Of a DNA stretch of 64,000 nt, positions 39,286 through 48,377 are shown in pieces. Each line of letters opens with the position of its first letter. The stretch's first letter is position 1. The notes below the pieces were generated by a model that saw only the letters and a program-made list of their open reading frames with translations, did not search any database and was not told where the DNA came from. The translations under genes were made by a program, and so were the position numbers. The stretch is from Idiomarina aquatica (GTDB lineage: Bacteria > Pseudomonadota > Gammaproteobacteria > Enterobacterales > Alteromonadaceae): NCBI RefSeq assembly GCF_004362895.1, contig NZ_SNXI01000002.1, forward strand, positions 228,453 to 292,452, read 5' to 3'.

Positions 39286-39969
39286 ATGGAAGGCGTAAGT
39301 AATAACTCCTTCATTGATAAAATGCGATGGCAAGAAGACGAGCAAGCAAAGTTCGAAGATCCATCGCAACGTCAACGTTTGGAGCAAGAGGATTTCTTTC
39401 AGTTGCTGACTCAGCAATTGAACATGCAAGATCCAACTAAGCCTGCGGACAATGATCAGATGATCGCGCAGATGACCAACTTTACTATGGCCGAGGGAAT
39501 ATCGGAGCTGTCGAAGCAGTTCACGGCGTTTACCGAAAACATGAATTCCAGCCAGGCATTGCAAGCGTCTACTCTTGTTGGTCGCAATGTTTTAGTGCCG
39601 ACCAATAAGGCACACATGGAGGCTGGAGGCACTGCTTCGGGGATGATAGCTACGCAACAGTCTGCACAGAATGTTCGTATTTCGGTCAAGGACGAATCAG
39701 GCTCAGTCGTTCGAACAATTAATGTCGGTGATATTGGCCAAGGTACTAAAGACTTCCAATGGGATGGCCTTGATGAAGCCGGCAATCCATTGCCGGAAGG
39801 CAAATATACGTTTACTGCCAATGCCCGCATTGGCGATAGCAGTGAAGAGTTGCCCTTACAAATGAACGCCGCAGTTCAGAGCGTCAGTATGGGCGGCGAA
39901 CGCGGCATTGTTCTTAATCTTAAAGGTTTAGGTGGCATCAATTTTGCAGATGTTACGGAAATCAGTTAA
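39286..39969 (+). CDS. flgD: flagellar hook cap (assembly scaffold) protein FlgD
   Basis: 227 residues. The N-terminal part has DFFQLLTQQLNMQDPTKPAD and MIAQMTNFTMAEGISEL, the FlgD export and capping region. The C-terminal part (about 110-195) has the Ig-like fold with TKDFQWDGLDEAGNPLPEGK. It caps the growing hook so that FlgE can polymerise, then is replaced by FlgK. In the flgBCDE operon. Confidence 0.95.
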   Translation: MEGVSNNSFIDKMRWQEDEQAKFEDPSQRQRLEQEDFFQLLTQQLNMQDPTKPADNDQMIAQMTNFTMAEGISELSKQFTAFTENMNSSQALQASTLVGRNVLVPTNKAHMEAGGTASGMIATQQSAQNVRISVKDESGSVVRTINVGDIGQGTKDFQWDGLDEAGNPLPEGKYTFTANARIGDSSEELPLQMNAAVQSVSMGGERGIVLNLKGLGGINFADVTEIS

Positions 39970-39984
39970 TTAGTGAGGTGATTT

Positions 39985-41385
39985 ATGTCATTCAATATCG
40001 GTTTAAGCGGTATTAACGCGGCGCAAAAGGATCTTGATACCACCGCCAACAATATTTCAAACGTTCGTACTACCGGTTTTAAACAATCGAGAGCGGAATT
40101 TGCAGATGTGTATGCATCAAGTATTTTTAGTTCGAACAATGCTAAAGTGGGTGATGGTGTGCTAACCGCTACTGTTGCTCAGCAATTTAGCCAGGGTACC
40201 TTAGAGTTCACCAACAATTCGTTGGATATGGCGATTAGCGGTAACGGCTTTTTCGCAACGACCAGTGAGATTGGTCAGCAGGATTTTACTTACACCCGCT
40301 CTGGTGCGTTCAAGTTAAACAACGAAAGTTTCATTGTAGATAACCAAGGTAATTACCTGCTAGGTTTTCCAGTTGATCGCCAATCGGGAGCTCTGCAGTC
40401 GACCAGTTTAGCGACTGCAACGCCACTGCAGATACCTGATTCAGCCGGAGCACCATCAGCGACGAATAACGTGTATCAGTCATTTAACCTGGATTCACGT
40501 GCACCGGGTGTAACTGTTCCAGAGCCAGCTGCGACACCACCTATTCCGGGCAACCCGTTTGATCCTGAAGATCCAACTTCGTATACTTCGTCGACGTCAT
40601 CGACTATCTATGATTCTTTGGGTGAGTCGCATATCGTTACCACCTATTATGTAAAACGTGACTCAAACCAAGCCGGTATTCCGGATAATTCTTGGGATGT
40701 TTACACCACGGTCGATAATCAGCCGGTGGATTTAGGAAATACAGGTTCTGCATTACCGGGAGGAGTCAATAATCCTAACGGTAACCCGGTACAAGGCTTT
40801 CGAGTACAGTTTGATGACTCGGGTACTCCTCAAGGGCCACTGGGTGGCACGGGCAACACCTTCGAGGAGCAATCTTTTTCGTTGCAAGGTGTGCTGACGA
40901 ACGGCGCAGCGACAAGCCAACAGGTTAACATCTTCTTCCGTGATCGTAATGACCAAAATGGTGATTCGGCGCCTACACAGTTCGCGTCTGATTTTGAAGT
41001 AAATCTGCTAGAGCAAGACGGCAGCACGGTGGGTCGCTTAACCAACCTCGATATCGGTGAAGATGGCTTGATCCAAGCGAGCTACTCTAATGGTGAAGTA
41101 CAGTATTTAGGCCAAGTGGCAATGACTCGATTTGCCAACGAGCAGGGCTTGCGTCAGGTGGGCAACACCTCTTGGAAAGAAACTCGTGAATCGGGTGAAG
41201 CACTTGCTGGTGCGGCAAACTCAGGCACCTTTGGTGCGATTGAATCTTCTGCATTAGAAAACTCTAATGTAGATTTGACCAAAGAGCTGGTGGATCTGAT
41301 CGCAGCGCAGCGTAACTTCCAGGCCAACTCGCGGTCACTGGAAGTGAACAACACGTTGAACCAGACTATTCTGCAGATCCGGTAG
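39985..41385 (+). CDS. flgE: flagellar hook protein FlgE
   Basis: 466 residues, of the size usual for gammaproteobacterial hooks. N-terminal MSFNIGLSGINAAQKDLDTT and TANNISNVRTTGFKQSRAEF; C-terminal SSALENSNVDLTKELVDLIA and QRNFQANSRSLEVNN. The central part (about 150-370) is the exposed variable domain. The TAG stop is also the TAG of a GGTAGG spacer that opens a hairpin-array remnant. The operon probably ends at the terminator near 41576. Confidence 0.95.
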   Translation: MSFNIGLSGINAAQKDLDTTANNISNVRTTGFKQSRAEFADVYASSIFSSNNAKVGDGVLTATVAQQFSQGTLEFTNNSLDMAISGNGFFATTSEIGQQDFTYTRSGAFKLNNESFIVDNQGNYLLGFPVDRQSGALQSTSLATATPLQIPDSAGAPSATNNVYQSFNLDSRAPGVTVPEPAATPPIPGNPFDPEDPTSYTSSTSSTIYDSLGESHIVTTYYVKRDSNQAGIPDNSWDVYTTVDNQPVDLGNTGSALPGGVNNPNGNPVQGFRVQFDDSGTPQGPLGGTGNTFEEQSFSLQGVLTNGAATSQQVNIFFRDRNDQNGDSAPTQFASDFEVNLLEQDGSTVGRLTNLDIGEDGLIQASYSNGEVQYLGQVAMTRFANEQGLRQVGNTSWKETRESGEALAGAANSGTFGAIESSALENSNVDLTKELVDLIAAQRNFQANSRSLEVNNTLNQTILQIR

Positions 41386-41541
41386 GGGCTGCGCCCGGGG
41401 TAGAAGCTTTGCTTGGTTTAGGGGCTTCGCCAGGGTTAAACTTTTTCGGCGGTGCGGAGGCTTTTTGCGATTTCGTCGCGGCTATTTGTGCCTACGGCAC
41501 GGCTGTTTATCGGCTTGCTTCGCTCGCCGATGGCTGTTTAA
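41382..41541. repeat. hairpin-array remnants of types A and B after flgE
   Basis: 41382-41441 has type A spacers (GGTAGG, GGGGTAG, GGTTTAG) with palindromes GGGCTGCGCCC and GGGCTTCGCCA. 41478-41541 has type B spacers (CGGCTATTTG, CGGCTGTTTA, TGGCTGTTTA); a 26-base stretch beginning CGGCTATTTGTGCCTACGGC is identical to part of the array at 21138. Confidence 0.7.
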
Positions 41542-41551
41542 ACATAATGAG

Positions 41552-41576
41552 GGGCTTGCATTCGCAAGCCCTTTTT
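41552..41576 (+). terminator. Rho-independent terminator of flgBCDE
   Basis: GGGCTTGC-ATTC-GCAAGCCC followed by TTTTT: an 8-base perfect stem and U run. Confidence 0.9.
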
Positions 41577-41580
41577 ATTT

Positions 41581-41635
41581 CTTGCGCTAAAAGCGCAAGC
41601 TACTGACACTCCGTAGCTCGCGCTTTTAGCGCGAG
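41581..41635. repeat. REP pair (BIME), heads inward
   Basis: Inverted CTTGCGCTAAAAGCGCAAGC-TAC (41581-41603) and forward GTAGCTCGCGC-TTTTA-GCGCGAG (41613-41635), GTAG heads facing each other across 9 bases. Confidence 0.85.
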
Positions 41636-41655
41636 GCGTTTTCGACTTTTTTTTA

Positions 41656-41750
41656 CAAGCGAAGCGCCAAGCAAGTGGTCGAAGGCCACGCCAAGCAAAG
41701 CGCGGCGAAGCACGCGCTGCCCAGCAAGCAGGCGCAGCCTGCGCCTAGCA
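41656..41750. repeat. right half of a type C mini-hairpin array
   Basis: Palindromes GTGGTCGAAGGCCAC, GCGCGGCGAAGCACGCGC and CAGGCGCAGCCTG are separated by GCCAAGCAA and GCCCAGCAA, ending in GCGCCTAGC. It ends 10 bases before the flgF sigma54 promoter, as the array at 38056 does before flgB. Together with the preceding entries this accounts for the 432-base flgE-flgF gap. Confidence 0.7.
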
Positions 41751-41759
41751 CCTCGAAGT

Positions 41760-41775
41760 TGGCATGATCTCTGCA
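41760..41775 (+). promoter_or_regulatory. sigma54 promoter of flgF operon
   Basis: TGGCATGATCTCTGCA, GG and GC 10 bases apart, about 43 bases before the flgF start. It is almost the same as the flgB promoter. Confidence 0.85.
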
Positions 41776-41817
41776 TACTCCTAACCAAGACGACAAATTT
41801 TTGGCTGGAGGTCAGCG

Positions 41818-42561
41818 ATGGATAAAATGCTTTGGATTGGTATGAGCGGCGCAAAAGAGAACATGAACGCCGTCTCACTACGTGCCAACAACCTGGCAAA
41901 CGCCAATACCACCGGGTTTAAAGCCGACTTACAACAGGCGCGATCGATGCAGGCGTTTGGAGAAGGCTTGCCTACCCGCGTGTTCGCTATGACAGAAAGC
42001 CCGGGGCAAAACTTCGCCGCCGGCGCCCTGCAAACCACCGGTCGTAACCTGGATGTGGCAATACAAGGGCAAGGCTGGATTGCCGTGCAGGACGAAAACG
42101 GCAACGAGCGTTATACCCGCAACGGCAGTTTGGAAATCGGCCCCGATGGCATGCTTAAAAACGACCGCGGTCAACCGGTCATGGGCGATGCCGGTCCGAT
42201 TTTTATTCCCATGCCTATCGATAATTTAACCATTGGCGCCAACGGCAATATCTCTATACGCCCGCAAGGTGCGCCGGAGGATGCAATGGAGTTGGTTGAC
42301 CGAATTAAACTGGTTAATCCGCCTAACGGCAATATCAAGAAAACGAACGATGGTTTGTTTGAGCTAAAAGACGGCCAGCAAGCGCTTGCCGATGCTAACG
42401 TCAAATTATCCATAGGTGCGTTGGAGGGGAGTAACGTCAATGCCGTCGAAGAAATGACGCAGATGATTGCTCTGCAGCGCCAATACGAAATGAACGTCAA
42501 AATGATGAAAACCGCCGATGAAAATGCCCAGCGAGCTGAATCGCTGATGCGTATCAGTTAA
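41818..42561 (+). CDS. flgF: flagellar proximal rod protein FlgF
   Basis: 247 residues. N-terminal SLRANNLANANTTGFKADLQ and C-terminal LEGSNVNAVEEMTQMIALQR are the rod/hook family motifs. The middle (FAAGALQTTGRNLDVAIQGQ) is typical of FlgF. First gene of flgFGHIJ, with GGAGGTCAGCG upstream of the ATG. Confidence 0.95.
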   Translation: MDKMLWIGMSGAKENMNAVSLRANNLANANTTGFKADLQQARSMQAFGEGLPTRVFAMTESPGQNFAAGALQTTGRNLDVAIQGQGWIAVQDENGNERYTRNGSLEIGPDGMLKNDRGQPVMGDAGPIFIPMPIDNLTIGANGNISIRPQGAPEDAMELVDRIKLVNPPNGNIKKTNDGLFELKDGQQALADANVKLSIGALEGSNVNAVEEMTQMIALQRQYEMNVKMMKTADENAQRAESLMRIS

Positions 42562-42584
42562 TTGGCCGGTAGAGGAGCAATACC

Positions 42585-43373
42585 ATGAACCCAGCATTAT
42601 GGATTAGTAAAACCGGATTGGACGCGCAGCAGCGCGATATTTCGGTCATCTCGAACAACCTGGCCAATGCCAGCACCGTGGGTTTTAAAAAGAGCCGCGC
42701 GGTTTTCGAAGATTTGCTGTATCAAAACATCAACCAGCCGGGCGGGCAGTCTGCGCAGGATGTAGAACTACCTAACGGCCTGATGATCGGTGCCGGTACC
42801 AAAGTGGTCGCAACGCAAAAGTCTCACACTCAGGGTAACGTGCAAACCACCGATAACTCGCTGGATGTGATGATTTCCGGCAAAGGCTTTTTCCAGATTT
42901 TAATGCCGGACGGCACCGTATCCTATACCCGTAACGGCCAGTTCTCGCTGAACGAAGAAGGCGAAATGGTCACCTCCGGTAACGGCTACCCATTAGAGCC
43001 AGCTATCCAGATTCCTGAAGATGCGATTTCGGTAAGTATTTCGCAAGAAGGCGAAGTAACCGTGCGTCAGCCGGGTAATGCCGATAACGCGGTGGTTGGC
43101 CAGATGAACCTTGCCAGCTTTATCAATCCGGCCGGCCTCGAGCCGATTGGTCAAAACCTTTATAAAGAAACCGCTGTCAGTGGTGCACCGTTAGAAGCGG
43201 TACCAGGTGTTGATGGTATGGGTACCACTATTCAGGGCGCGCTGGAAAGCTCAAACGTTAACGTAACCGAAGAACTGGTTAACCTGATTGAGTCACAGCG
43301 TGGTTATGAGATGAACTCGAAAGTGATTTCGTCCGTCGACCAAATGCTGAGTTACATCAGCCAGCAGCTTTAA
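42585..43373 (+). CDS. flgG: flagellar distal rod protein FlgG
   Basis: 262 residues, the usual FlgG length. It has SVISNNLANASTVGFKKSRA, then the FlgG-specific LYQNINQPGGQSAQ and GLMIGAGTKVVATQKSHTQG, and C-terminal LESSNVNVTEELVNLIESQR. It forms the distal rod that runs through the LP ring. Follows flgF after 23 bases. Confidence 0.97.
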   Translation: MNPALWISKTGLDAQQRDISVISNNLANASTVGFKKSRAVFEDLLYQNINQPGGQSAQDVELPNGLMIGAGTKVVATQKSHTQGNVQTTDNSLDVMISGKGFFQILMPDGTVSYTRNGQFSLNEEGEMVTSGNGYPLEPAIQIPEDAISVSISQEGEVTVRQPGNADNAVVGQMNLASFINPAGLEPIGQNLYKETAVSGAPLEAVPGVDGMGTTIQGALESSNVNVTEELVNLIESQRGYEMNSKVISSVDQMLSYISQQL

Positions 43374-43395
43374 GTAACACGGAATAGGTGATGTT

Positions 43396-44070
43396 ATGCG
43401 TAATGTAACCCTGATAATCGCGAGTTTGATTTTGGCCGGTTGTGCCTCGACCCAACCTAAGCCAATGCCGGACGATCCGATGTATGCCCCGGTGCTGCCG
43501 GAAGAGCGTGCACAACCTGTGGTTCCGGATGGCTCGTTGTTTCAGGCGCAATACGCAGACAGCTTATATTCTGACATTAAAGCACGGCGGCTGGGCGATA
43601 TTATTACCGTGAGCCTGCAAGAACGCACCACGGCCAGCAAATCGTCATCGACCGAAACCACCAAAGACAGCAATACCGAGTTACCCACGCCACAGATTTT
43701 TGGTCGCGACGTAACTGTCGGTGGTAACCCGTTGTCAGCAAGTTTTGGTGGTAACCGTTCGTTTACCGGCGAAGGTGACTCTGACCAAAGCAACCAGTTA
43801 AACGGTGAAATTACCGTCACGGTTATTCGTGCGCTGGCTAATGGCAACTTGATTGTACGCGGCGAAAAATGGATGCGTATTAACACCGGCGACGAATATA
43901 TCCGGCTAACCGGCATGATCCGCCCGCAGGATATCAGTGCCGACAACACCATTCCGTCAACACGGGTGGCTAATGCGCGCATCGAATACAGCGGTACCGG
44001 CACCTTAGCCAACGTGCAAGAACAGGGCTGGTTAACGCGCTTTTTCAATAGCCCCATCTGGCCGTTTTAA
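43396..44070 (+). CDS. flgH: flagellar L-ring lipoprotein FlgH
   Basis: 224 residues. Lipobox ILAGC gives a lipidated Cys at about residue 16. It has LYSDIKARRLGDIITVSLQE, NGEITVTVIRALANGNLIVR and GEKWMRINTGDEYIRLTGMI, the conserved FlgH strands. It forms the outer membrane ring around the rod. Confidence 0.97.
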   Translation: MRNVTLIIASLILAGCASTQPKPMPDDPMYAPVLPEERAQPVVPDGSLFQAQYADSLYSDIKARRLGDIITVSLQERTTASKSSSTETTKDSNTELPTPQIFGRDVTVGGNPLSASFGGNRSFTGEGDSDQSNQLNGEITVTVIRALANGNLIVRGEKWMRINTGDEYIRLTGMIRPQDISADNTIPSTRVANARIEYSGTGTLANVQEQGWLTRFFNSPIWPF

Positions 44071-44082
44071 GGGAGTATGAGC

Positions 44083-45183
44083 ATGTTGCGGTTTTTCAAA
44101 TTCTTATTAATGGCGATCAGCCTGGCATCGCTGGTGATGCCGGTACAGGCATCGCGCATTAAAGACATCGCATCGGTACAGGGCATCCGCGATAACCAAC
44201 TGGTCGGTTATGGTCTGGTGGTTGGCCTGCCCGGTACCGGCGAACAAACACCGTTTACGGATCAGACCTTTCGTACCATGCTGGGCAATTTCGGTATTAA
44301 TATTCCAGCCGGTGAACGCCCGAAAATTAACAACGTTGCCGCGGTTGCGGTAACCGCCAATATTCCGGCATTTGCCAAGCCCGGCCAAAAAATTGACGTA
44401 ACCGTGTCATCAGTCGGTAGCGCCGACAGTTTGACCGGCGGTACCTTAATGCAAACCTTCTTAAAAGGTGCCAACGGTGAAGTCTATGCGGTAGCGCAGG
44501 GCAACTTGATTGTGGGTGGCCTGGGCGCCGAAGGTAACGACGGCTCGCGTATTGTAGTTAATACGCCAACGGTCGGTCGCATTCCCGCCGGCGCAACCGT
44601 CGAGCGCGAAATTCGCACTTCGTTTAGCAATGGCGATTACTTTACCTTTAATCTGCATCAATCGGACTTTACTACGGCCAAACGTGTTGCTGAAACCATC
44701 AATGGTTTAGTCGGCGAGGGCGCAGCGCAGGCCCTAGATGCGACTTCGGTGCGCGTGCGCGCGCCACGTGATTTGGGTCAGCGTGTCAGCTATATGTCGA
44801 CGCTGGAAAACCTGGAAGTAGAGCAGGCGATGGGCTCAGCAAAAATCATTGTTAATGCCCGTACCGGCACGGTAGTGGTCGGCCAGAACGTCGAACTACG
44901 CCCGGCCGCTGTGGCGCACGGCAATATGCAGGTGACCATTGCCGAAAATGTGCAGGTTGATCAACCAAATCCGTTTGGCGACGGCGAAACCGTAGTTACG
45001 CCACAAAGCATAATTGATGTGCAGCAAGATGATGCTCGTATGTTCGTATTCCAGCCCGGCACCACCTTAAATGACCTGGTGCGCGCGGTTAACCAAATCG
45101 GTGCAGCACCGGGCGACATGATTGCGGTGTTAGAAGCCTTGAAGCAAGCAGGAGCAATTTCCGGTGAGCTCATCGTTATTTGA
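44083..45183 (+). CDS. flgI: flagellar P-ring protein FlgI
   Basis: 366 residues from ATG 44083; an in-frame ATG at 44077 lies only 1 base after the GGGAG site, so the second is preferred. Signal peptide ends near PVQAS. It has [47 protein letters not shown] and the C-terminal [20 protein letters not shown]. It forms the periplasmic ring; FlgA, encoded at 35334, is its chaperone. Overlaps flgJ by 20 bases. Confidence 0.96.
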   Translation: MLRFFKFLLMAISLASLVMPVQASRIKDIASVQGIRDNQLVGYGLVVGLPGTGEQTPFTDQTFRTMLGNFGINIPAGERPKINNVAAVAVTANIPAFAKPGQKIDVTVSSVGSADSLTGGTLMQTFLKGANGEVYAVAQGNLIVGGLGAEGNDGSRIVVNTPTVGRIPAGATVEREIRTSFSNGDYFTFNLHQSDFTTAKRVAETINGLVGEGAAQALDATSVRVRAPRDLGQRVSYMSTLENLEVEQAMGSAKIIVNARTGTVVVGQNVELRPAAVAHGNMQVTIAENVQVDQPNPFGDGETVVTPQSIIDVQQDDARMFVFQPGTTLNDLVRAVNQIGAAPGDMIAVLEALKQAGAISGELIVI

Positions 45184-46186
45184 TACTAACGCTTCCCGAC
45201 TGTTTGAACTTGCGCCAAAGGCGCAAGCTACTTCTGGCTCGCGCTTCGGTGCCGGTGGTGTAGGTCGCGCCTCTGGCGCGACGGGGGCGGTGCTGGATAA
45301 CCATTCGTTGGATTCGCTGCGTAAAGAGGCGTTTGGTGACAACCAGGAAGCCGCACTGCGTGAGGCTGCCAAGCAGTTTGAAGCGATATTTCTGAATATG
45401 GTGCTGGGCAGTATGCGCAAGGCCAACGACGTGTTTGCCGAGGGCAACATGCTGAACAGTCGCTACGGCAATATGTACCGCGATATGTACGATCAGCAGT
45501 TGACCTCCGAGCTGTCGTCGCAAGGTTCGCTGGGTTTGGCGGATATGATGGTAAAACAGCTCAGCGGCAAAGCCGATCTTAATCGCAGCGAACGCTACGG
45601 CGCCAATTTAGGTGAAGCACGCGTGGCAAGTAACAACAAGGTATCCGACCAGGGCGGTATTGATGCCGGTTTATATTACGGTGCAACCCGTGTGAATACC
45701 GCCAAACTAAGCGACGGCGAAGCACGTTTTAATTCACCGCAGGACTTTATTGATGCGGTTAGGCCGCACGCCGAAAAAGTTGCCGCCGAGCACGGCTTAA
45801 ATGCCGACGTATTAGTTGCACAGGCGGCACTGGAGACCGGCTGGGGTCAGCGTATGATCCCGGGCCGCCACGGCGGCTCCAGTAATAACTTATTTAATAT
45901 CAAAGCCGACCAGCGTTGGAGCGGTGATAAATCACACGTAGCGACGCTGGAATTTGACGGCGAAGTGGCAAAAAAAGAGCGCGCCGCGTTTCGCAGTTAC
46001 CAAAATGTGGAACAGAGCTTGCAGGACTATGTCGAGTTTATAAAAGGTCATCCGCGTTATCAGCAGGCACTGCAAGTCGCCGATGACCCTAAACAGTACG
46101 CACAGCAATTGCAGCAAGCCGGCTACGCCACCGACCCGCAATACGCGGATAAGATCCAAGCGGTGCTGAATAGAATCGCACTATGA
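45164..46186 (+). CDS. flgJ: flagellar rod-capping peptidoglycan hydrolase FlgJ with REP insertion
   Basis: 340 residues with GTG start (GGAG 9 bases upstream). The rod-binding domain (about 50-128) has [20 protein letters not shown] and [20 protein letters not shown]. The glucosaminidase domain (about 185-335) has [20 protein letters not shown] with the catalytic Glu, SNNLFNIKA and [19 protein letters not shown]. Codons 16-23 (LAPKAQAT) and 33-40 (VGRASGAT) are an inverted pair of REP elements kept in frame in the linker before the rod domain. It clears peptidoglycan so that the rod can pass. Confidence 0.95.
   Translation: MSSSLFDTNASRLFELAPKAQATSGSRFGAGGVGRASGATGAVLDNHSLDSLRKEAFGDNQEAALREAAKQFEAIFLNMVLGSMRKANDVFAEGNMLNSRYGNMYRDMYDQQLTSELSSQGSLGLADMMVKQLSGKADLNRSERYGANLGEARVASNNKVSDQGGIDAGLYYGATRVNTAKLSDGEARFNSPQDFIDAVRPHAEKVAAEHGLNADVLVAQAALETGWGQRMIPGRHGGSSNNLFNIKADQRWSGDKSHVATLEFDGEVAKKERAAFRSYQNVEQSLQDYVEFIKGHPRYQQALQVADDPKQYAQQLQQAGYATDPQYADKIQAVLNRIAL
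45209..45282. repeat. REP pair (BIME) inside the flgJ coding sequence
   Basis: Inverted CTTGCGCC-AAA-GGCGCAAG-CTAC (45209-45231) and forward GTAGGTCGCGCC-TCT-GGCGCGAC (45260-45282), GTAG heads facing inward. Both are read through in frame as part of FlgJ. Confidence 0.85.
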
Positions 46187-46189
46187 CGT

Positions 46190-46244
46190 GTAGCGTGCGT
46201 CCTGACGCACGTATAGCCAAAACTTGCGTCAGGACGCAAGCTAC
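46190..46244. repeat. REP pair (BIME) after flgJ, heads outward
   Basis: Forward GTAGCGTGCGTCCTGACGCA (46190-46211 including the final CG) and inverted CTTGCGTC ... GACGCAAGCTAC (46223-46244). It is nearly identical to 3263-3317 in both elements and spacing. Confidence 0.88.
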
Positions 46245-46290
46245 CATTAGTTGGTAGAAACAAAAGCGGCAAAAAATTGCCGCACCCGGC

Positions 46291-46317
46291 TAAACATTAG
46301 CCAACGTTGGTCGATAA
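46291..46317 (+). promoter_or_regulatory. sigma28 promoter of flgKL
   Basis: -35 TAAACATT (46291-46298), 11 bases, -10 GTCGATAA (46310-46317), 46 bases before the flgK start. Confidence 0.8.
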
Positions 46318-46362
46318 CAAAAGCAGCCGAACATCGGCCAGCTGTAAACGGAGAGTTGATCC

Positions 46363-48375
46363 ATGAGTTTTGATTTATTAGAGGCAGGTAAACGAGCGGT
46401 GCTGGCACACCAGCAAAGCTTGCAAACAACCGGTCGCAATATCAATAACGTCAACAACGACAGTTATGTGCGCGAACGTACCAGCTATGTCACCAACGAG
46501 TATGGTGTCATTGAAGGTACGCGTACCGAACGCCTGATCAATTCTTTTATCAACAAACAACTGAATCGCGACATCTCGCGGGTTGAATTCAACACCGCGA
46601 AACTAGAGCAAGCTGAACAACTCGATAAATTGTTAGGTAACCGCGATACCAACGTAGCCTCGGCAGTAGAAAGCTTTTTTAACGCGCTGCAAGACGCCAA
46701 CAGTGATCCCAGTTCAATAACTGCACGACAAATCGTCATTACCGAAGCTGAAGGCTTAGCAACACAGTTTAATAGTTTTGGTGGCTTTTTGAATGACCAA
46801 GAAGACATCATTAATCAGCGGCTGCAAACATCGACAGAACAAATTAACACCATTACCGAAAACCTTGCTGAGCTGAACGTACAACTACAGTACGGCAACT
46901 CCGAGAATAAACAGTCAGACGTTAACTCGCTGATGAACCAGCGTGATGCCGAGCTACGCAAACTCGCAGAGTTAGTGCAGTTCCAAACCGTTGAACATGA
47001 TTCAGGTGCGATTTCGGTAAACATGGCCAACGGCACCCCGCTGGTGCTGGAAAACGGTAAATTTAACAGCCTGGTTGCGAGTCAAAAACCGGACACCGGG
47101 CGCTTGCAATTATTTGTTGAAAGCCAAACCAAATCGCAAAACGAAACCCGCTACCCAGTCCGTGATGAAGACGTGGGCGGCGCGGTGGGTGGTTACCTGG
47201 ATTACCGCGACAATGTATTGTTACCCGCTCAGAAGAAACTCGGTCAGTTGGCGGTAAGGGTTACTGATGCACTCAATACCCAAAATCAAAAGGGTATGGA
47301 TTTGGATAACCAGTTGGGTACAAAAATCTTCGATTTATCTGATACCAAGGTCAGTGGCCTAAGTTTTATTAACAACACCGGCACAGGCGAGATCAGCATG
47401 TCGGTGCTTGAAGGTAACAGCGAGCAGTTTGGTTCAGAAAACCTGTTAGTAAAAAAAATCAGTGCAACGGAATACACTGTGCAAGCTGCAGATGTTAACG
47501 GTGCAGCGTTACCCGATGCACCGTCATTTACGATCAATGCCAGTGCGGGTGCAGGTGATTACGAAGTACCAGGTTATGGCGTGATGTTGTCGATTGATAA
47601 TGCTGGCGCCGCAATCGGTGATCAATTTTTAACTAAGCCGGCAGAAGAAGCCGCATTAAATATTCAGACGCAAATGACCCGGCCGCAAGACTTAGCGTTG
47701 GCCTCACCTGTGCGACTGGTCGCGACGTCAGATAACGAAGGTGTAGCAGAGTTAGAGCTTTCTGCACTGAATGACCCAGGCGCGTTTTATAACGGTGATG
47801 CACTAGACAACGATGCGCCGCAGAGACTCGAGTTTCAAGAAAATGCTGACGGAACCTTTAATATCACGGTGTTAGACGGCGACGGTGACACCTTTGGTAC
47901 CATTAATAACACTAATGACTTCGAAAATATTATTAGCCGCGCCGCCGGTGGGGGAGACGTTGACTACGATGTAACCCTGGATGGAACCCCAATTGACGGT
48001 GACAGCTTCAGCATTCAGTACAATACCGATGGTATTAACGATAACCGCAATGGCCAGTTGCTGACTGATTTGCAGCGAGAAAATACGGTACGTCGTTCAG
48101 TTATCGATAGTGAAGATCCAACACTGAGTTTTAACGACAGTTTTGCGCGCATTGTTTCGGAAGTCGGCAGTAAAGTAAGCCAGACACGAATTGCGCAGGA
48201 AACAGCTGAAGCGATAAAGTCGCAAACTGAGACCGCCTATGAGTCAGTGTCCGGAGTTAATTTGGAAGAAGAAGCGGCTAACCTAATTCAATTTGAGCAG
48301 GCCTATAACGCCAGCGCACGAATCATCACCGTGGCGCAATCAACGTTCGATACCCTGCTGCAGTCAACGAGGTAA
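46363..48375 (+). CDS. flgK: flagellar hook-filament junction protein FlgK
   Basis: 670 residues. N-terminal LQTTGRNINNVNNDSYVRER and the C-terminal VSGVNLEEEAANLIQFEQAY are the FlgK/rod-family signatures. The long middle (about 300-560) is variable and Asp-rich. It is the first junction protein added after hook completion. FlgN is its chaperone. flgL starts 2 bases after its stop. Confidence 0.95.
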   Translation: MSFDLLEAGKRAVLAHQQSLQTTGRNINNVNNDSYVRERTSYVTNEYGVIEGTRTERLINSFINKQLNRDISRVEFNTAKLEQAEQLDKLLGNRDTNVASAVESFFNALQDANSDPSSITARQIVITEAEGLATQFNSFGGFLNDQEDIINQRLQTSTEQINTITENLAELNVQLQYGNSENKQSDVNSLMNQRDAELRKLAELVQFQTVEHDSGAISVNMANGTPLVLENGKFNSLVASQKPDTGRLQLFVESQTKSQNETRYPVRDEDVGGAVGGYLDYRDNVLLPAQKKLGQLAVRVTDALNTQNQKGMDLDNQLGTKIFDLSDTKVSGLSFINNTGTGEISMSVLEGNSEQFGSENLLVKKISATEYTVQAADVNGAALPDAPSFTINASAGAGDYEVPGYGVMLSIDNAGAAIGDQFLTKPAEEAALNIQTQMTRPQDLALASPVRLVATSDNEGVAELELSALNDPGAFYNGDALDNDAPQRLEFQENADGTFNITVLDGDGDTFGTINNTNDFENIISRAAGGGDVDYDVTLDGTPIDGDSFSIQYNTDGINDNRNGQLLTDLQRENTVRRSVIDSEDPTLSFNDSFARIVSEVGSKVSQTRIAQETAEAIKSQTETAYESVSGVNLEEEAANLIQFEQAYNASARIITVAQSTFDTLLQSTR

Positions 48376-48377
48376 TT

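Noticed and set aside
46266..46283. GCGGCAAAAAATTGCCGC before flgK as a sigma54 promoter
   Set aside because: GG and GC are 9 bases apart, not 10, and the sequence is a simple hairpin. A good sigma28 promoter lies just downstream.
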